Assembly (NCBI RefSeq): GCF_040807025.1
Contig: NC_090944.1
Coordinates: 118,498,738-118,562,737, forward strand
From: Struthio camelus
Lineage: Eukaryota; Chordata; Aves; Struthioniformes; Struthionidae
Length of the DNA stretch: 64,000 nucleotides
Direction: 5' to 3'
Both the position numbers and the translations under genes were made by a program. Shown here in pieces: positions 63,701 to 64,000 of the stretch; positions within the stretch are counted from its first letter, which is position 1; each line of letters begins with the position of its first letter. The notes beneath the pieces are model-generated. The model saw only the letters and a program-made list of their open reading frames with translations, did not search any database and was not told where the DNA came from.

Positions 63701-64000
63701 TTGATCCTTTGTTAACTCTGTTGAGTAAATAAATAGAGGAATGATATTTATTCTATACCTTCATATTCATGAAGTCATTGTAGTTGGGTAACTTTCCCAA
63801 ATACATGGTAGTTGCTAACACTTGTAGGCCACATACAGAACTCACACAAGAAGCTATGAAGTTGTACTGCGTTACTTAGATTACTTGAGCATTTTCTACG
63901 TTAATACTTTGCATTACTTCTATTCTGCTATGCCTTGATATCCAGGAGTACTACAAGACAAAGGAGCTCGCTTTGCTGTGCTCACAGATTTGAGAGAGGA

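Larger units (their letters stand above)
30500..64000 (+). other. EFEMP1: EFEMP1 (fibulin-3) gene, 5' part, runs off the right edge
   Basis: EFEMP1 encodes a secreted fibulin of the elastic-fibre and basement-membrane matrix, built of tandem calcium-binding EGF domains and a C-terminal fibulin module. This window has the promoter and only the first three coding exons (31260-31347, 34311-34359, 34531-34794), covering signal peptide, the TDGYEWDP linker and the atypical cbEGF1. Exon phases 0, 1 and 1 join in frame. From 34795 to the end there is a single intron of at least 29.2 kb. I searched for a DIDEC-type exon corresponding to cbEGF2 and found none. The remaining cbEGF and fibulin exons must lie to the right. 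Confidence 0.93.
34795..64000 (+). other. EFEMP1: EFEMP1 large intron (at least 29.2 kb)
   Basis: AT-rich intronic DNA that runs past the window edge. It contains the CR1 pieces, simple repeats and one possible ancient repeat listed separately. Elsewhere I see no exon, small RNA or mobile element I can name. ORFs such as 60882-61343 (+), 51872-52090 (+) and 54039-54233 (+) have no recognisable domain. A locally GC-richer patch lies at about 61070-61290. Confidence 0.8.

Overview
This window looks like bird genomic DNA. It is AT-rich, intron-poor and broken up by CR1 LINE fragments with the characteristic ATTCTGTG 3' tails. It holds no bacterial-type genes. Two loci can be named. A microRNA-217 hairpin lies on the + strand at about 2251-2345. 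The 5' part of EFEMP1 (fibulin-3, an extracellular-matrix glycoprotein) is on the same strand, from a CpG-island promoter near 30.3 kb to beyond the right edge. In human, as I recall it, miR-217 also lies upstream of EFEMP1 on the same strand, so this synteny supports both calls. The species cannot be fixed from the sequence; a crocodilian is a less likely alternative.

Layout: 1-2250 is probable primary-transcript or flanking DNA of the miR-216/217 cluster. The miR-217 hairpin is followed by about 27 kb (2.35-29.1 kb) without a recognisable gene. That stretch carries two ~1.1 kb CR1 fragments (9.9-11.1 and 21.2-22.2 kb), older CR1 relics, a GGAAAGA satellite, and a decayed ~70-bp tandem repeat. 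At 29.19-30.0 kb lies a GC-rich minisatellite of 15 units of 55-57 bp. Each unit carries a YY1-like AAGATGGCGGC/AAAATGGCGGC element or a close variant, plus a CACCTG box. Next comes a CpG island with the probable EFEMP1 non-coding first exon (donor at 30457).

Three coding exons follow: the signal-peptide exon (31260-31347), a 49-bp exon (34311-34359) and the atypical first calcium-binding EGF exon (34531-34794). Their phases join correctly. The remaining 29.2 kb (34.8-64 kb) is one intron containing further CR1 pieces and simple repeats; the next cbEGF exon was not found and must lie beyond the edge.

Most notable observations: (1) the tandem YY1/CACCTG array just upstream of the EFEMP1 first exon; (2) two CR1 copies 11 kb apart that share 476 bp with no mismatch, including the same stop codon in the reverse-transcriptase PQG motif, while their flanks and 3' ends are clearly diverged, which suggests gene conversion or an assembly artefact; (3) an EFEMP1 EGF1 insert about half as long as the mammalian one as I recall it. 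Long open frames across the GC-rich array are by-products of the repeat and are not called as genes.
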